From positions 1-15,694 of the forward strand of contig RFLC01000027.1 of assembly GCA_003694055.1 (NCBI GenBank): 15,694 nucleotides of DNA, read 5' to 3'. This DNA is from Candidatus Pacearchaeota archaeon. GTDB lineage: Archaea > Nanobdellota > Nanobdellia > Pacearchaeales > GW2011-AR1. Positions 1-6,700 of the stretch are shown here, piece by piece. Position 1 is the stretch's first letter. Each line of letters opens with the position of its first letter. Below the pieces are notes generated by a model. The model saw only the letters and a program-made list of their open reading frames with translations, did not search any database and was not told where the DNA came from. A program made the position numbers and the translations under genes.

Positions 1-201
1 ATATTGTTAGCGTGCACAAAACCAGGAGATGTTGTTTTAGACCCCTTTATCGGTTCAGGCACAACATCAGCGGTAGCGATGAAAATGGGCAGAAACTCAA
101 TAGGCATTGAGAAAAACAAAAAATATTTTAAGATAATAGAAAAAAGATTAAACCCTGTTCAGAGAACATTAAATGAAGTCAAAGTTGAATTCATCAAGTA
201 G
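1..201 (+). CDS. DNA methyltransferase (N4-cytosine/N6-adenine type), C-terminal end, partial
   Basis: The reading frame is open from the left edge and ends with TAG at 199-201; the start lies outside the window. The visible 66 residues hold the SAM-binding motif I, DPFIGSGTT, followed by an acidic strand end GIEKNKKYF. Having motif I close to the C-terminus is the arrangement of beta-class amino-methyltransferases, in which the catalytic DPPY block and target-recognition region come first. Expected role: SAM-dependent methylation of an exocyclic amino group in a short DNA sequence, either as part of a restriction-modification system or as an orphan enzyme. No restriction gene is visible to the right. 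The gene is more A/T-rich than its neighbours, which fits transferred DNA but is weak evidence over 200 bases. Family is confident; specificity is unknown. Confidence 0.85.
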   Translation: MLLACTKPGDVVLDPFIGSGTTSAVAMKMGRNSIGIEKNKKYFKIIEKRLNPVQRTLNEVKVEFIK

Positions 202-236
202 TCTCGAGAAGCAATACAGCTAAAACATAACGCGCC

Positions 237-569
237 CTAATTATAACCAACTTCCCTCGCGCTCGCGCACAATCCCAGCACTTGATGAACAAAAAAATCC
301 GCCAAGGCGATTCTCAAAAGCTCGACATCCTCTCCCCGAAGATTTGCATAATCAATCCCAAACCTCCTGCAGAAAGCTCTGTCCTCGCATATATCAAGCA
401 AAACCTCTGGCATGTGCGCGTAAAAAGCCCTCTTTTCTTCTCCCGAGAGCTCTCTCAGCAGATTTTCATAATAAATCCCACGTTGTGCGCTATGCGCAAG
501 ACCCCTCACTCTCGACAAAGAATCGCCAAACTCGCTCCAATCAAATTCTCTAAAATTGAAACTGCGCAT
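237..569 (-). CDS. Hypothetical protein (110 aa), third gene of the eL42-eS1 operon
   Basis: I do not recognise this protein. It is soluble, has no signal peptide or membrane segment, and looks largely helical with many charged residues. A central stretch LSGEEKRAFYAHMPEVLLD is followed by a cysteine pair (DICEDRAFC) and a hydrophobic C-terminal helix (LRIALADFFVHQVLGLC). It is the last gene of a tight minus-strand operon: its ATG directly follows the stop codon of the S3Ae gene, and an AGGAGG ribosome-binding site lies 4 nt upstream, inside the end of S3Ae. That coupling supports a real gene and this start. Co-transcription with two ribosomal proteins suggests, but does not show, a role near translation. 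Confidence 0.7.
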   Translation of the reverse strand: MRSFNFREFDWSEFGDSLSRVRGLAHSAQRGIYYENLLRELSGEEKRAFYAHMPEVLLDICEDRAFCRRFGIDYANLRGEDVELLRIALADFFVHQVLGLCASAREVGYN

Positions 570-1127
570 CTAACCTCCTGACTTCTCGCCAACAACCTTG
601 AAAACTCTAACCTCGCACACAGAAAGAGGATAAATTTTCTTCAACTTCGGCAACATCTGGCGTTGCAAACGATTTGCAATTATCTCCTTAACCAACTCTT
701 CTGCAGTTTTTGTTTTAACATAGCCCGTGAGAAATTCCCTTGCTTTGTTTCTCAACGCGCGCAAAACCGCCCTCGAAACCCTGCTGCGAGTCACAAGCAA
801 TGGTTTAATCCTCACGCGCTTGTCCCGGCACTCGCACACAAAAGAGTCCTCAGAATAATCCGTGCCTTTCCTCACTGCTTTTTTCACATACCCTTGCACA
901 AGCCGCACCTCAACTGGCACACCGACAAGTTTTTCCCCTTCTTTCTGCACCAAAAGCCTCAACTCCAAATTCTTCCCGCGCAAACTTTTCGTCAAGTCGA
1001 GCAAAACCTTCCGTCCAACCAGCTTCTCAGGATCGTCGCTCAGCAACTCAACCCTCTCAGATGTCAGCGGTGCGTGCACTTCATAAAACACCTTCTTTGC
1101 ACCTTTCTTAACGCTTTTCTTTGCCAT
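570..1127 (-). CDS. rps3ae: 30S ribosomal protein S3Ae (eS1)
   Basis: This is a structural protein of the small ribosomal subunit, found only in archaea and eukaryotes, which sits near the mRNA exit/platform region. The 185-aa product has the basic N-terminus MAKKSVKKGAKK, the central strand-rich RNA-binding domain (GRKVLLDLTKSLRGKN, VQGYVKKAVRKGTDYSEDS) and the characteristic late segment QRQMLPKLKKIYPLSVCEVR, all in the family order. Length is slightly short for the family. The ATG at 1127 directly follows the TAA of eL42 and has a GGTGGTGA motif 5 nt upstream, so the start is well supported. It lies between eL42 and a 110-aa unknown gene in one operon. Confidence 0.93.
   Translation of the reverse strand: MAKKSVKKGAKKVFYEVHAPLTSERVELLSDDPEKLVGRKVLLDLTKSLRGKNLELRLLVQKEGEKLVGVPVEVRLVQGYVKKAVRKGTDYSEDSFVCECRDKRVRIKPLLVTRSRVSRAVLRALRNKAREFLTGYVKTKTAEELVKEIIANRLQRQMLPKLKKIYPLSVCEVRVFKVVGEKSGG
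574..579 (-). promoter_or_regulatory. Shine-Dalgarno site AGGAGG for the 110-aa gene
   Basis: On the minus strand AGGAGG lies 4 nt before the ATG at 569, inside the last codons of the S3Ae gene. It fixes the start of the downstream gene. A related motif, GGTGGTGA (1133-1140), precedes the S3Ae start. Internal operon genes therefore show SD-like signals while the first gene (eL42) appears leaderless. Confidence 0.75.
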
Positions 1128-1457
1128 TTACTTCACCACCTTTTGTCCAATCTCAATCCTTCCAGAGCGAATTGCTTTTTTAATTTGATGCGTCTTGCCG
1201 CACTCCTCGCAAGTGTAAGTTATTGTCATCCGTTTTGTTGTTTTTGTCTTTCTCTTCCATGATTTCACTGGCGGCTTCGAGCGCTTGCCAAGGTTGCCAA
1301 TCCCTCTACGCAAACCGCGCGCCTTTTCGCGCGCCGCAGAACCGCGCGAGAGCGGCCTAGCAGCTGACCTTCCCCTTTGCTTTGCAACACTCACCTTATG
1401 CGAAGTATGCTTCCCGCAATAAGGGCAATGCCTCTGCGTCTTTTCCGGAAGTTTCAT
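1128..1457 (-). CDS. rpl44e: 50S ribosomal protein L44e (eL42)
   Basis: This is a zinc-binding large-subunit protein near the ribosomal E site in archaea and eukaryotes. The 109-aa product begins MKLPEKTQRHCPYCGKHT, with the first CxxC pair at C11/C14; the second pair, YTCEECGKTH, is at C83/C86. Together they form the four-cysteine zinc site. Between them is a very basic stretch (about residues 28-72) rich in Arg, Ser and Ala, which makes the protein somewhat longer than the usual 90-odd residues. The ATG at 1457 is about 27 nt downstream of a TATA box, so the transcript is probably leaderless. It is the first gene of the operon with eS1 and an unknown protein. Confidence 0.92.
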   Translation of the reverse strand: MKLPEKTQRHCPYCGKHTSHKVSVAKQRGRSAARPLSRGSAAREKARGLRRGIGNLGKRSKPPVKSWKRKTKTTKRMTITYTCEECGKTHQIKKAIRSGRIEIGQKVVK

Positions 1458-1477
1458 TTTGTATGAGAGAAATGTTG

Positions 1478-1489
1478 CTTTTTAAAGAT
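1478..1489 (-). promoter_or_regulatory. TATA box for the eL42-eS1 operon
   Basis: On the minus strand ATCTTTAAAAAG is centred about 27 nt before the eL42 ATG, the usual archaeal TATA-to-start-site distance. Transcription should begin at or next to the start codon. Confidence 0.6.
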
Positions 1490-1703
1490 TTGCACACCTT
1501 AACTTAAACTGACATCAGCTAGAGCGTTTGGTTAGCACCCCATGCAACGCACAACGTTAAGATGCTGTTCGTGCGACTTTATGCTTGTGAAGCTTTTCTG
1601 GCGCGCGAGCGCAATCCCTGCACTTGCCGGACAAAAAAGCTCGCTGATAAATCGCAACCCCTTGCTTGCGCAATTTAACGCGAGTTGCGCGAACCAAAGT
1701 AAC

Positions 1704-1713
1704 TTTTATAAAT
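1704..1713 (+). promoter_or_regulatory. TATA box for the aIF5A operon
   Basis: TTTTATAAAT is centred about 25 nt before the ATG at 1734, predicting a leaderless mRNA. It also excludes the longer in-frame extension upstream, which would start before the promoter. The rest of the 276-nt gap (1458-1733) holds no gene I can support. Confidence 0.7.
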
Positions 1714-1733
1714 GGTGGTTCCCAAAAGTTGAG

Positions 1734-2123
1734 ATGGTTGCAAAAATAATTGAGGCAACGCAAGCAAAACCAGGAACGATAATTCTCGTCGACGGCGAGG
1801 CTTACACCGTGAAGTCAAACGATGTGAGCAAAACAGGAAAGCACGGGGCAAGCAAGTGCAGAATTGAGGCAGTGAGCGTTTTTGAAGACAAAAAGAAAAT
1901 ACTCACTGTTCCTGGCGGAGAGAGATTTGACGTTCCTCATGTGAACAAGCGCCGCGCACAAGTTCTCAGCGTCGGAGAAGACAGCGCAACAATCATGGAC
2001 CTTGAAAGTTATGAAACAATTGAAGTTCCATACCCTGCGGAAATCAAAGACAAGCTAGCTCCTGAGAAAAACGTTGAGTACTGGGAGATTGAAGGAAGAA
2101 GTGCAATAATGAGGACGGTATAA
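1734..2123 (+). CDS. eif5a: Translation factor aIF5A (hypusinated)
   Basis: aIF5A binds the ribosomal E site and helps peptide-bond formation at difficult sequences. The 129-aa protein has the two-domain layout: an N-terminal SH3-like domain with the hypusine loop SKTGKHGASK, in which Lys36 is the expected modified residue, then an OB-fold domain (KKKILTVPGGERFDVPHVNK onward). Length is normal for archaea. The open frame continues upstream to 1542, but that extension is not conserved in type and lies before the TATA box, so ATG 1734 is chosen. Its TAA overlaps the eL40 ATG by one base (TAATG), implying translational coupling. Deoxyhypusine synthase is not in the window. Confidence 0.95.
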   Translation: MVAKIIEATQAKPGTIILVDGEAYTVKSNDVSKTGKHGASKCRIEAVSVFEDKKKILTVPGGERFDVPHVNKRRAQVLSVGEDSATIMDLESYETIEVPYPAEIKDKLAPEKNVEYWEIEGRSAIMRTV

Positions 2124-2290
2124 TGGTAGCAAAAATCGCGACAGCGCAAAAGCGAATGTTTGAGAATGTTTTTGTTTGCAAAAATTGTAGCAAAAAAGTC
2201 AGAGCCAACCCTGTCAAAATAAACGCAGGACTTGTCAAGTGCCCTCGCTGCAACAAACGCAGTTTCCGCGCAATAAGAAGGAAGAAATAA
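2123..2290 (+). CDS. rpl40e: 50S ribosomal protein L40e (eL40), 55 aa
   Basis: This short gene encodes a zinc-ribbon protein of the large ribosomal subunit. The product begins MVAKIATAQKRMFENVFVCK and has two cysteine pairs, CKNC and CPRC, separated by a basic 20-odd-residue loop (VRANPVKINAG), ending in KRSFRAIRRKK. In eukaryotes this domain is fused to ubiquitin; archaea have the free form, with the same AExRxF...CxxC...CxxC plan. The start codon shares one base with the aIF5A stop and the next gene begins one base after its stop, so it is embedded in an operon. It is easily missed because of its size. Confidence 0.88.
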   Translation: MVAKIATAQKRMFENVFVCKNCSKKVRANPVKINAGLVKCPRCNKRSFRAIRRKK

Positions 2291-2291
2291 A

Positions 2292-3686
2292 ATGGGTTTT
2301 TTAGCTTATGACCTTGCATTGCTCGTCCTATTTCTCGCTTTCCTAACCTACTTTCTCTTCCGCAATCGCCACAATCTCCGTCGGCAAGGTATTGTCTTGC
2401 TCTACCATGCCAAATGGGGAATCAAATTTTTTGACGAGGTTGTCAAGCGCTACAGAAAAATCCTAATTCCTGCAAAGTACGTCTCTATAGCTATCGGTTA
2501 TGTTCTGATGGCAATAATTGTGTGGGCGTTCGCGCGCTCCACTTGGCTTTACTTGAACTTCCCTGTAACTCAAATCATCAAAGCCCCGCCGCTGATGCCA
2601 CTCATCCCGTACTTCCCGCGCTTGTTTGGGTTGGAGTCCTTCTTTCCGCCGCTTTACTTCACCTACTTTCTCGTTGCACTCCTGATTGTGATGATTGCGC
2701 ACGAAGGAAGCCACGGAATCTTTGCGCGTTTGGAGGGCTTCAAAATCAAGTCAACTGGTTTTCTTTTCCTCGGCCCAATCATCGGCGCGTTTGTCGAGCC
2801 CGACGAGAAGCGCATGTCAAAAGCTCCGAAACTGAAGCAAATGAGCGTGCTCTCAGCAGGAGTGTTTGCCAATGTCCTCGTCGGAGCGCTATTCTTTCTC
2901 GTTATGGCTGCGTTCTTCACAACTGCATTCCAACCAGCAGGAGTGAAGTTCTTCGATTACTCAAGCGCAGTGCTAAACCTCTCACAAGTAAAAGAAGTGA
3001 GAAACGCGAGCGTCGACGGCTACCTCGAACTCGTGACTGAAAACCAAAGTTATTTCGTCAAGAAAGAAATGTTTGAGCTGGCAAAGGATAAAGTTGAAAT
3101 CGTGCTTGCATACACCGACACCCCTGCCTTCCGCTCCCAACTCCGCGGAGCAATTCTCTCTATCGACGGCAAACCCACTCCAAACCTCGACGCTCTGCGC
3201 GAAGCGCTTTCCTCTCACAAACCAGGCGACAAAGTAAAAATCCTAACAGCAGTCAGCGAAAATGCGCGCGATTCTGAAGCGAAAGAGAAAGAGTACACGC
3301 TCACGCTTGCTGAACGCGATGGCAAAGCATTCCTTGGAATCGCAACATTGAACCGCGGCGCGAACGGCGTAATCGGATGGCTCTACGAACAAACCTTTGC
3401 AAGAGTGCGCAATCCAAACATCTACTACACCTCGCTCCTCGGCAGCTTCGGTTGGTTTGTTCACTACCTGCTCTGGTGGGTGGTGGTAATCAACCTGCTA
3501 GTTGCAATATTCAACATGCTACCATTCCCTGCGCTCGACGGCGGCAGATTCTTCTACCTAACTGCTCTAGGCCTAGCGAAAGACAACGAAAAAATTGCCA
3601 ACGCTGTCTTTAAACTCGTAAGCGCAGCAATAATCTTCATGGCAATCCTGATGATGCTAAAATGGTTTATTGGAGTTGCGTTCTAA
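2292..3686 (+). CDS. Membrane-embedded zinc metalloprotease, site-2 protease (M50) family
   Basis: This is a predicted intramembrane protease that cuts membrane-anchored substrates within the bilayer. The 464-aa protein has an N-terminal membrane segment (about residues 5-23), another near 63-82, and the catalytic helix with HEGSH (His137, Glu138, His141). After more membrane segments comes a soluble domain that includes a PDZ-like region (about 275-345, with GAILSIDGKPTPNLDALR). The second catalytic motif follows, NMLPFPALDGG, with Asp416 as the third zinc ligand, and then a final membrane helix. All expected catalytic residues are present. The gene starts one base after eL40 and is the last of the aIF5A operon. 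Its substrate cannot be inferred, and no sigma/anti-sigma partner would be expected in an archaeon. Confidence 0.9.
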   Translation: MGFLAYDLALLVLFLAFLTYFLFRNRHNLRRQGIVLLYHAKWGIKFFDEVVKRYRKILIPAKYVSIAIGYVLMAIIVWAFARSTWLYLNFPVTQIIKAPPLMPLIPYFPRLFGLESFFPPLYFTYFLVALLIVMIAHEGSHGIFARLEGFKIKSTGFLFLGPIIGAFVEPDEKRMSKAPKLKQMSVLSAGVFANVLVGALFFLVMAAFFTTAFQPAGVKFFDYSSAVLNLSQVKEVRNASVDGYLELVTENQSYFVKKEMFELAKDKVEIVLAYTDTPAFRSQLRGAILSIDGKPTPNLDALREALSSHKPGDKVKILTAVSENARDSEAKEKEYTLTLAERDGKAFLGIATLNRGANGVIGWLYEQTFARVRNPNIYYTSLLGSFGWFVHYLLWWVVVINLLVAIFNMLPFPALDGGRFFYLTALGLAKDNEKIANAVFKLVSAAIIFMAILMMLKWFIGVAF

Positions 3687-3790
3687 CGCGCAAACCCTCG
3701 CTCGCTTGTTCTCGCCCGCCGCTCGCGCGCAACTGAAATTCACTCAAACCCGCATCGGCAAGGCAAGTTCTCCGAAAACGCAAACAAAAG

Positions 3791-3800
3791 TTTTTTATAC
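3791..3800 (+). promoter_or_regulatory. TATA box for 5S rRNA
   Basis: TTTTTTATAC lies about 20-26 nt before the predicted 5' end of the 5S rRNA. The approximately 100 nt before it, after the protease stop, are GC-rich with no gene seen. Confidence 0.55.
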
Positions 3801-3817
3801 TCTTAACAATGTGCTGA

Positions 3818-3933
3818 GTTAGACGGCCATAGCAACCAGGAAACACCCGATCCCATTCCGAACTCGGAAGTTAAGCTGGTTGCGTCTGTCGTGCTAGTTT
3901 CCGAGAGGAAGCGAAGCGCAGATGCCGTCCCCT
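3818..3933 (+). rRNA. rrf: 5S ribosomal RNA
   Basis: The sequence contains the conserved 5S landmarks: ACGGCCATAGC near the 5' end, CACCCGATCCCATTCCGAAC and CTCGGAAGTTAAGC in the middle. The terminal helix is seen as GACGGC (3822-3827) pairing perfectly with GCCGTC (3924-3929), and would be only six base pairs unless unusual pairs extend it. Ends are placed by comparison with other archaeal 5S rRNAs and may be off by a few bases. The gene stands alone, with no 16S or 23S beside it. Its 3' end is about 5 nt from the convergent ogg stop codon. Confidence 0.92.
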
Positions 3934-3938
3934 TATGC

Positions 3939-4583
3939 TCACTTAAACACCTCTCCTGTTTCCTTGCTCCAATAAACAAGGTCAAGTTCGTCAGGCAGAA
4001 AACCAAGTTGCGAAGAGAATTCAAGAAACTCTTCTTCGATTTCCTTGTAGTGCTTTGCGCTCTTTATCCTGTCAGAACTCACAACCTTTCGCGCGAGCAA
4101 ATTTCGCAAGATGTGCCTGTCAAGAATTGCAATGCTATTTCGCGAGAGACCGATGTTGCGCAAAAAGTGCGACGCTTCTTTCATTCCCATCCCCTTGACA
4201 TTTGAAGCAAGCCAATCCCGCAACTCAACAACCTCCTCAGAACGCCGAGCTCCCTGATCCTTCAACTTCGCCTCGCTCAACTCAATCCTTTCCTTTATCT
4301 TATCCCACTTCTTAATTGCGCGCAAAACATTTCTTGCCTTTGTCCTATGAAAACGCGTTCTCGTCGATAAAATCCTCTCTAGCTCCTCAATGCTCAAGTT
4401 TGGAAATTGTTCGTGCGCAAAAATCAACTCCACAGCTTCCCAGCATCTCTTAGCATTGCTCTGCGGAGTGAGCAGGCAAAACACAAACTCCTTAAAGCGA
4501 GCCTCCCAGTCAAGCGACGAAAACTCCTCTAACCTTTGCTTTATAACATTCTCAAACCTCTTGTAATGCTCCCTCTCGCTCAT
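3939..4583 (-). CDS. ogg: 8-oxoguanine DNA glycosylase/AP lyase, archaeal Ogg2 type
   Basis: This base-excision repair enzyme removes 8-oxoguanine and nicks the abasic site. The 214-aa length matches the archaeal Ogg2 family. The helix-hairpin-helix is VKGMGMKEASHFLRNIG with the catalytic lysine K135, followed by the essential aspartate D155 in AILDRHIL. The C-terminus ends YWSKETGEVFK; in this family a C-terminal lysine helps recognise the oxidised base, and it is present. The ATG overlaps the upstream gene by 4 nt (ATGA), implying translational coupling. The gene ends just beside the convergent 5S rRNA with no visible T-rich terminator. Confidence 0.93.
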   Translation of the reverse strand: MSEREHYKRFENVIKQRLEEFSSLDWEARFKEFVFCLLTPQSNAKRCWEAVELIFAHEQFPNLSIEELERILSTRTRFHRTKARNVLRAIKKWDKIKERIELSEAKLKDQGARRSEEVVELRDWLASNVKGMGMKEASHFLRNIGLSRNSIAILDRHILRNLLARKVVSSDRIKSAKHYKEIEEEFLEFSSQLGFLPDELDLVYWSKETGEVFK

Positions 4584-5431
4584 CGCACATATCTTTTCTG
4601 CACCAAAAAGCGCGTGTCTGCAACCTCAGAGATAACTGCCGTCACAATGTAGTCCCCGAACGCAGCCTTGAAAAGCCCGGGAATTATTGGTATTTTCGTT
4701 TTCTTTGAGATGTTGTCGAGAATTGTGTTTATCTCTTCTTTTGTTAGCGTGAGTTGTGTGGTTTGGAGCTGGCCCGCGCGATTGACAATTATCGGTTTCC
4801 CTGCACCCGGGCACTCGACGCTTATCACAGATGGGTCCAAAAGCAATGGCTTCAACCTACCAAACTCCTGCGCTTCTGCCTCAATCTGCTGAGGACTCTT
4901 TGCTTGCGCTGGCGGCGCTTCTGGCAAACCGCTTGGAGCCATCTTTCGAGGCGGCGCTGGAAGGACATTAAACCTCGGAGTTGGCTTGCGAGAAAGCGAG
5001 TAAAGGAAAGGGCTTGCAGGCAGGCGCATCACTCTCCTCCGAGTTTGCCAAGGTCTTGCAGGCCTCTGAGTTCCAGGCCTAGCTTGCACTGAGCGCGGTT
5101 GCGGTTGCTGTGCAGCACGCATAGGTTGCGGCAAAGCTCTTGCTGGCGCATGAGGAGCACTTTGCGCAGGCAACACTCCAGCGCCTCGCTCTAGAGAAAA
5201 AGGAGAACGCACCATCTCTCCCTCGCCAACTTCCTTCACTGAGCCAGAAGCGCTCGCAGAAGACTTTCCACCCTCTTGCTCCTTTCCCTTCTCTTCCTTG
5301 CCCTTCAAAATCTCAGGATGCTTAGAGAGATTTTCAGCAATGCTTGCAACAAAACTCCACAAAAAAATCTCAGCCAAACTCTTCCCAAGCCTCTGTTCTG
5401 CACTCGCAGATTTTCTCGACGCGCGCGCCAT
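4580..5431 (-). CDS. Protein with C-terminal domain resembling the N-domain of archaeal secretion ATPases (283 aa)
   Basis: No full-length family is recognised. Residues about 1-45 form an amphipathic or hydrophobic helical region (SLAEIFLWSFVASIAENL). About 45-170 is a low-complexity linker rich in Pro, Ala, Arg and Gln. The last 93 residues (191-283: RLKPLLLDPSVISVECPG, KPIIVN, LTLTKEEINTILDNI, VTAVISEV, FLVQKRYVR) resemble, by memory of the family, the domain preceding the RecA-like core of archaeal type II/IV secretion ATPases (GspE/FlaI/CpaF). The protein stops where the ATPase core would begin, and no Walker motif follows. The ATG at 5431 is chosen over the one at 5500 because a TATA box lies 25 nt upstream of it. 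It overlaps ogg by 4 nt. Confidence 0.7.
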   Translation of the reverse strand: MARASRKSASAEQRLGKSLAEIFLWSFVASIAENLSKHPEILKGKEEKGKEQEGGKSSASASGSVKEVGEGEMVRSPFSLERGAGVLPAQSAPHAPARALPQPMRAAQQPQPRSVQARPGTQRPARPWQTRRRVMRLPASPFLYSLSRKPTPRFNVLPAPPRKMAPSGLPEAPPAQAKSPQQIEAEAQEFGRLKPLLLDPSVISVECPGAGKPIIVNRAGQLQTTQLTLTKEEINTILDNISKKTKIPIIPGLFKAAFGDYIVTAVISEVADTRFLVQKRYVR

Positions 5432-5451
5432 GCACAACCTAACTGCTTGCC

Positions 5452-5461
5452 ATTTAAATAA
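5452..5461 (-). promoter_or_regulatory. TATA box for the secretion-domain protein/ogg operon
   Basis: ATTTAAAT with A/T flanks is centred 25 nt before the ATG at 5431 on the minus strand. It decides the start: the longer frame beginning at 5500 would lie upstream of the promoter. Confidence 0.65.
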
Positions 5462-5697
5462 TTTCACTCCAAGCTCGGCCAACCTCGCAACCCTTGCCAA
5501 ACTTCACACCGCTGTGTGTGCTAAAGTGAGCGCTTGTGCAAACGCGCGTAGCGCGCTTATCAATCAAGTGAACTACCAGCAATAAAGCGCGCGCCTTATC
5601 TGAGGAAAATCAAAGTTAATTGCTGTTCTTTTTCCATGCGCAAGAATCCTTGTCTTTGCTAGGCATCGCAGAGTTCGAGCACTCCGCAGCCTCGGGA

Positions 5698-5731
5698 GGA
5701 GGGCAACGCGCGTAACTTTTATTTGCCCTCC
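5698..5731. repeat. Perfect 9-bp inverted repeat
   Basis: GGAGGGCAA (5698-5706) is mirrored by TTGCCCTCC (5723-5731) with a 16-nt spacer that holds a TATA-like stretch (AACTTTTATT). It could be a hairpin in an RNA or a protein-binding site around a promoter; neither can be settled from sequence alone. Confidence 0.5.
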
Positions 5732-5999
5732 AACCTCAAGCGAGCAAGGTTTTGTCAGCTACAAATCCCTTAAAAATCTCTGCCGCCGCGCATTGCGCGA
5801 GCTCAACGGCATCGTTGAGAGCATCAAGTTTAACGCACCAACATCAGAATAACACTCACTCACCTTTTTATTTTTAGAAATATATTTTGCTAAAAGCTCA
5901 CCCAAAGATGATTTCATCTCCGAGCTAAAGCGCACTCGTTGAGCGGTGCAACTTGGTCGAGCTTCTCAAAACACAAGCCTGTCAACTCTCTCCCAACGC

Positions 6000-6005
6000 A
6001 AAAAA
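6000..6005 (-). terminator. T-run downstream of the 129-aa membrane protein gene
   Basis: On the minus strand six consecutive T lie about 45 nt after the stop codon at 6051. Archaeal termination often needs only a T-run. No strong hairpin precedes it. Confidence 0.4.
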
Positions 6006-6050
6006 TCTAACTTCTCTTTGCTTCGCCACACCCTAACTCCATGCCCAAAC

Positions 6051-6440
6051 TCATCTCTTTGAAATTGCAAAAACTGCTTTTATCGCAACAACAATCGTAG
6101 CAGGCACAAACATAAGCAAAAGAGAAGCTAGAAAAGAGAAGACAAACTGCATCACAGGATTTGAAGACACCTTTACAACTGCCGCTCCAAGCAAGCCCCC
6201 TTGAATTCCAGAGTAGCTCACCAAAACCAGCGCAACTGCGGCAAGCAAAAATGTTTGCGCGTCGCGCTCAGAGACGAAAAAACCGACGATAAAACCTATC
6301 CCAATGAGTGAGAGTTGAATGATTGCGCGCGCCTCAGGTCCGAGCAAAGTGTTGCCTATCAAGCTCCCAATAGCCGCAAAAATCAAACCAAAAAGGAACG
6401 CCCACGCTCCAACTAAATTCTCTTTTGCTTTAATCGGCAT
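6051..6440 (-). CDS. Small multi-pass membrane protein, function unknown (129 aa)
   Basis: The protein has four predicted membrane helices at about residues 8-31, 38-57, 64-90 and 97-125, connected by short loops. The N-terminus MPIKAKEN and the C-terminus SKR are basic, suggesting cytoplasmic ends. Glycines and small residues are frequent in the helices (GLIFAAIGSLIGN, GIQGGLLGAAVV), as in packed channel- or transporter-like bundles. No catalytic motif is visible and I do not assign a family. It has its own TATA box 26 nt upstream and lies in the same direction as the antiporter gene, 260 nt away. The 6441-6700 gap contains only promoter and terminator-like sequence. Confidence 0.75.
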   Translation of the reverse strand: MPIKAKENLVGAWAFLFGLIFAAIGSLIGNTLLGPEARAIIQLSLIGIGFIVGFFVSERDAQTFLLAAVALVLVSYSGIQGGLLGAAVVKVSSNPVMQFVFSFLASLLLMFVPATIVVAIKAVFAISKR

Positions 6441-6460
6441 AACCTAAACAACCACCAATT

Positions 6461-6470
6461 TTATTTAAAT
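6461..6470 (-). promoter_or_regulatory. TATA box for the 129-aa membrane protein gene
   Basis: On the minus strand ATTTAAATAA is centred 26 nt before the ATG at 6440, predicting a leaderless transcript. Confidence 0.65.
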
Positions 6471-6694
6471 CTTCTCATCCACCAATTAACTCGCTTCCCA
6501 ACAGCGCTTTTCTTGCAAAACCCAACCCCTTGCTTGCCCAGACACTGCACGCGAGGCGAAACAAAACCTCTCTCAGATAAATCTCCAGCAATACTCAGAA
6601 AAATTATCTTAGAAAAACCTAAATTGGTAAAAGCACATTCCACTGCTAGAATCAGATTTCCAATCCGTTAATCTCTAGCGCGCTTTCTCAGCCC

Positions 6695-6700
6695 AAAAAA
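6695..6700 (-). terminator. T-run after the antiporter gene
   Basis: Six T on the minus strand immediately follow the TAG stop codon of the antiporter gene. This fits T-run-dependent archaeal termination. Confidence 0.45.

Larger units (their letters stand above)
5432..6050. other. 619-nt intergenic region without a confident gene
   Basis: The region holds the TATA box at 5452-5461, a short GC hairpin (GCGCG-TAG-CGCGC, 5544-5556), a 9-bp inverted repeat (5698-5731), and an A/T-rich TATA-like stretch (5870-5890). It also contains a small inverted repeat AGATGA-TT-TCATCT near 5907-5920 and a T-run for the gene to the right. A plus-strand frame is open from 5604 to the TAA at 5850-5852 (82 codons) but has no ATG, GTG or useful TTG. 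Its second half reads like protein (SYKSLKNLCRRALRELNG), so a decayed gene is possible. No tRNA, RNase P or SRP RNA landmark was found. Confidence 0.5.

Noticed and set aside
663..1262. 199-aa plus-strand frame opposite the eS1 and eL42 genes
   Set aside because: It is antisense to two confidently identified ribosomal protein genes and has a low-complexity His/Phe/Leu composition.
1542..1733. 64-codon in-frame N-terminal extension of aIF5A
   Set aside because: It lies upstream of, and across, the TATA box, has no relation to the family, and the normal family start is at 1734.
5432..5500. 23-codon upstream extension of the secretion-domain protein
   Set aside because: The TATA box at 5452-5461 lies inside it, so the ATG at 5431 is more likely.
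5665..5700. T-loop-like sequence (GAGTTCGAGCACTC) suggesting a tRNA
   Set aside because: No acceptor or anticodon stem could be built around it.
6461..6643. 60-aa minus-strand frame in the gap after the antiporter
   Set aside because: It ends inside the TATA box of the next gene, has no upstream promoter signal and does not resemble a protein family.
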